DNA of 6,400 bases, from positions 1 to 6,400 of the forward strand of contig JADFHV010000127.1 of NCBI GenBank assembly GCA_022566975.1. Reading direction: 5' to 3'. This document shows, piece after piece, positions 4,928-6,400 of the stretch. A program made the position numbers and the translations under genes. A model generated the notes under the pieces. It searched no databases. It was given only the letters and a program-made list of their open reading frames with translations, and had not been told where the DNA came from. Source of the DNA: Chloroflexota bacterium (GTDB lineage: Bacteria > Chloroflexota > Dehalococcoidia > SAR202 > UBA11138). How positions within the stretch are numbered: the stretch's first letter is position 1; each line of letters opens with the position of its first letter.

Positions 4928-6400
4928 AGCACCCGAGGTCACTTCCTGTTTGGTTACCTTGCCGGTAGAGTCCCAGCAGTAGTAATAGGTGGTGATGGCT
5001 TTCCTCAGGGCGTTGGTCAGATCCAGAGTACCCGCACCGCCAGTGAAGACGTTCGTCACGTTGGACGGCACGTCACCACTCGGCAGCGCAGATAGTGAGT
5101 TCTCGGCGATGAAGGTGTCGATGGCCGTCTGGACCGATTCCTTCTCCGAGGTCCTGGCGCCGGACTCGCCTCTTTCCGCCTCGTACATCTCGTTGATGTC
5201 GCCGTAGTTCAGAGCACGATTGTAAATCTTAAGCTCGTCTATTATTCCGCCGAAGTGCTGGCCCGAATCCCCTCCAACAAGGGGCCCAACGCCTCCGATG
5301 AATAGGTCGGAGCCAGACATATCCCCTGGACCGCCGGTAAAGTCTTCGCTTGCGACCGCGAACCCGTCCATGAATAACACGTGAGAATTGCCGCTGCGTA
5401 CGTAGGAGTAGTAATGAAAATCAGAGTCCATCACAGTCGGACCGATTACAAAAACGTCACTGAGACCGACGCCGTCAAACCCTGCTACTATACGGTCCAT
5501 ATCATCGAAGCCAAGTAGATAGGCTGCATGCAGTTCGGCGGTGCCAGCAGAGGTCGAGACCTTAACAACCATGATACGAAAGTCCTCGGGAGTCCTGCCA
5601 AACGCGGTCCGCCGCGCCCAAAGTGCGACCGTGACCTGATCCCCCGAAATGTTGAGGCTGGCGTTATCGCGTACCTGCACGTAGTCATCCACGCCGTCGA
5701 AGGCAAACCCTTGTCCAACCACACCCGGAGCGAATGTTGCCCCGTTCCGAAGAGTGCCGCGGTTGCCCCCCGCGACGTCCTCGGCGGTGCCGTCCCCCGG
5801 CCACCAGGCCACGATCCCCGCAGGCTTCCCCGCTTCGACCGTCGCCTGCACTACGGTGGTGGTGGCTACTTCAATGGTGCTGACTTGGCCAATGGTGGTG
5901 GCTAGGCCAGCGGCAGTGGCTTGTTCAGTGGTGCTGACCAGGCCGGGCGCGGCCGCAGGAGCCGTAGAGGTTGGGGTAGAAATTACCGCCTCGGCGGCTG
6001 GCGAAGAGACCTGCGCTTCGTCTGCTTCCTCTCCACCACTCAACACCACCACCGCGACCACTGCCACTACGGCCACCACCGTTACCCCGATAGCTACCGG
6101 GACGATAGGAAACGCTCGTGCCCTCGGAAGGGCACGGACCTGCCGGTAGGCGACGCGCCCTTCCTTCTCGATGAAAAACTGCTCTTGTCCTGGCCGACCT
6201 TCAAAGTCCCCCGTGGGACGGAAGGACATGGTGACAATATAGTAGTCTTCGCCCTCCTCCTGCTCCATCGCGTCGAAGACCATTCGCACGCTTGCGAAAC
6301 GCGGCCCGTACTCCCCAGGCTCGTCCCTGGCCGCCTGCATAGCCACGACGACGGCCTGCTCCTGGGAAACATAACCAAGCGCCTCGCCGGCCGCGTCGAA
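4919..6400 (-). CDS. Membrane-anchored LamG-domain protein with pilin-like C-terminus (5' end outside window)
   Basis: The frame is open to the right edge, so GTG 6346 is probably internal; 493 codons are visible and the stop is TAG at 4919-4921. Counting from 6346, residues 1-75 form a soluble domain (Y-G-P-R-F-A-S-V, E-D-Y-Y-I-V, E-Q-F-F-I-E) predicted to be cytoplasmic. Residues 79-103 are one Val/Ala-rich membrane helix. Residues 105-175 are a Thr/Ala/Val/Ser-rich linker. Residues 178-390 are a LamG/concanavalin A-like jelly roll, with W-W-P-G-D-G-T, F-D-G-V-D-D-Y-V and the closing G-G-I-I-D-E-L-K-I-Y-N-R-A-L. Residues 403-467 resemble the C-terminal end of pilin-like proteins (Y-Y-Y-C-W-D-S-T-G-K-V). 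The most likely job is extracellular carbohydrate or surface binding; the ligand cannot be read from sequence. No promoter is visible, because the start lies outside the window. Confidence 0.85.
   Translation of the reverse strand, partial: FDAAGEALGYVSQEQAVVVAMQAARDEPGEYGPRFASVRMVFDAMEQEEGEDYYIVTMSFRPTGDFEGRPGQEQFFIEKEGRVAYRQVRALPRARAFPIVPVAIGVTVVAVVAVVAVVVLSGGEEADEAQVSSPAAEAVISTPTSTAPAAAPGLVSTTEQATAAGLATTIGQVSTIEVATTTVVQATVEAGKPAGIVAWWPGDGTAEDVAGGNRGTLRNGATFAPGVVGQGFAFDGVDDYVQVRDNASLNISGDQVTVALWARRTAFGRTPEDFRIMVVKVSTSAGTAELHAAYLLGFDDMDRIVAGFDGVGLSDVFVIGPTVMDSDFHYYSYVRSGNSHVLFMDGFAVASEDFTGGPGDMSGSDLFIGGVGPLVGGDSGQHFGGIIDELKIYNRALNYGDINEMYEAERGESGARTSEKESVQTAIDTFIAENSLSALPSGDVPSNVTNVFTGGAGTLDLTNALRKAITTYYYCWDSTGKVTKQEVTSGASC
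5876..5944 (-). repeat. Imperfect repeat in the linker of the LamG protein
   Basis: GGTGCTGAC followed by two variable bases and GGCC occurs at 5876-5890 and again at 5930-5944, exactly 54 bases (18 codons) apart. Both copies encode the V-S-T part of the Thr/Ala-rich linker. This is probably low-complexity expansion of a flexible stalk. Confidence 0.45.
6044..6079 (-). repeat. Degenerate 9-base tandem repeat encoding the VVA membrane helix
   Basis: Three degenerate 9-base units, each coding V-V-A, followed by V-V-V, make up the core of the single membrane helix of the LamG protein. Synonymous codons differ between units, so this is an old repeat or simple composition bias, not a recent slippage tract. 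Confidence 0.5.

Noticed and set aside
5528..6149. Plus-strand open frames opposite the LamG gene
   Set aside because: Their translations are low-complexity shadows of the LamG and linker codons; the minus strand carries recognisable domains.

Overview
The window reads as a high-GC bacterial chromosome. The style of the RNA polymerase beta' subunit, the LamG/pilin-like surface protein and the large serine recombinase suggest Chloroflexota, perhaps a Dehalococcoidia or SAR202-like lineage. That placement is an inference from protein style, not a measured phylogeny. TGA is the normal stop of rpoC (2191), the glutaredoxin gene (3551) and the membrane-protein gene (4925), so the standard code applies.

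Layout: (1) 1-2193, the 3' part of rpoC. (2) 2194-2328, an intergenic stretch with an extended -10 promoter. (3) 2329-2405, tRNA-Val(GAC). (4) 2428-3553, a compact three-gene cluster: an unrecognised 128-residue protein, a ferredoxin-thioredoxin reductase (FTR) catalytic subunit and a glutaredoxin. (5) 3619-3758, tRNA-Asp(GTC) with its own promoter. (6) 3701 to about 4355, minus strand, a broken large serine recombinase abutting the 3' end of tRNA-Asp. (7) 4304-4927, a membrane protein with a C-terminal zinc ribbon. (8) 4919-6400, minus strand, a membrane-anchored LamG protein running off the window.

The main discovery is in region 4. Read conventionally, the FTR and glutaredoxin genes are broken by three in-frame TGA codons (2999, 3095, 3335). 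All three lie exactly where these families have redox-active cysteines. In the FTR they replace both cysteines of the active-site disulfide and spare all four [4Fe-4S] ligands. In the glutaredoxin the TGA replaces the first Cys of CxxC, giving U-G-P-C. Each TGA is followed about 20 bases later by a perfect 7-bp hairpin with a G in its small apical loop, which is the geometry of a bacterial SECIS element. I therefore annotate a selenocysteine pair: an FTR with a predicted diselenide active site (U57/U89), followed 24 bases later by a seleno-glutaredoxin (U13). The likely job is to carry electrons from ferredoxin through the iron-sulfur cluster and a selenium-based active site to the glutaredoxin and its disulfide targets. 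selA, selB, selC and selD are not in the window and must lie elsewhere if this is right.

The cluster starts 22 bases after the tRNA-Val CCA end with no visible terminator between, so it may be co-transcribed with that tRNA. The right-hand half carries the scar of an integrative element at tRNA-Asp and then unrelated cell-envelope genes.
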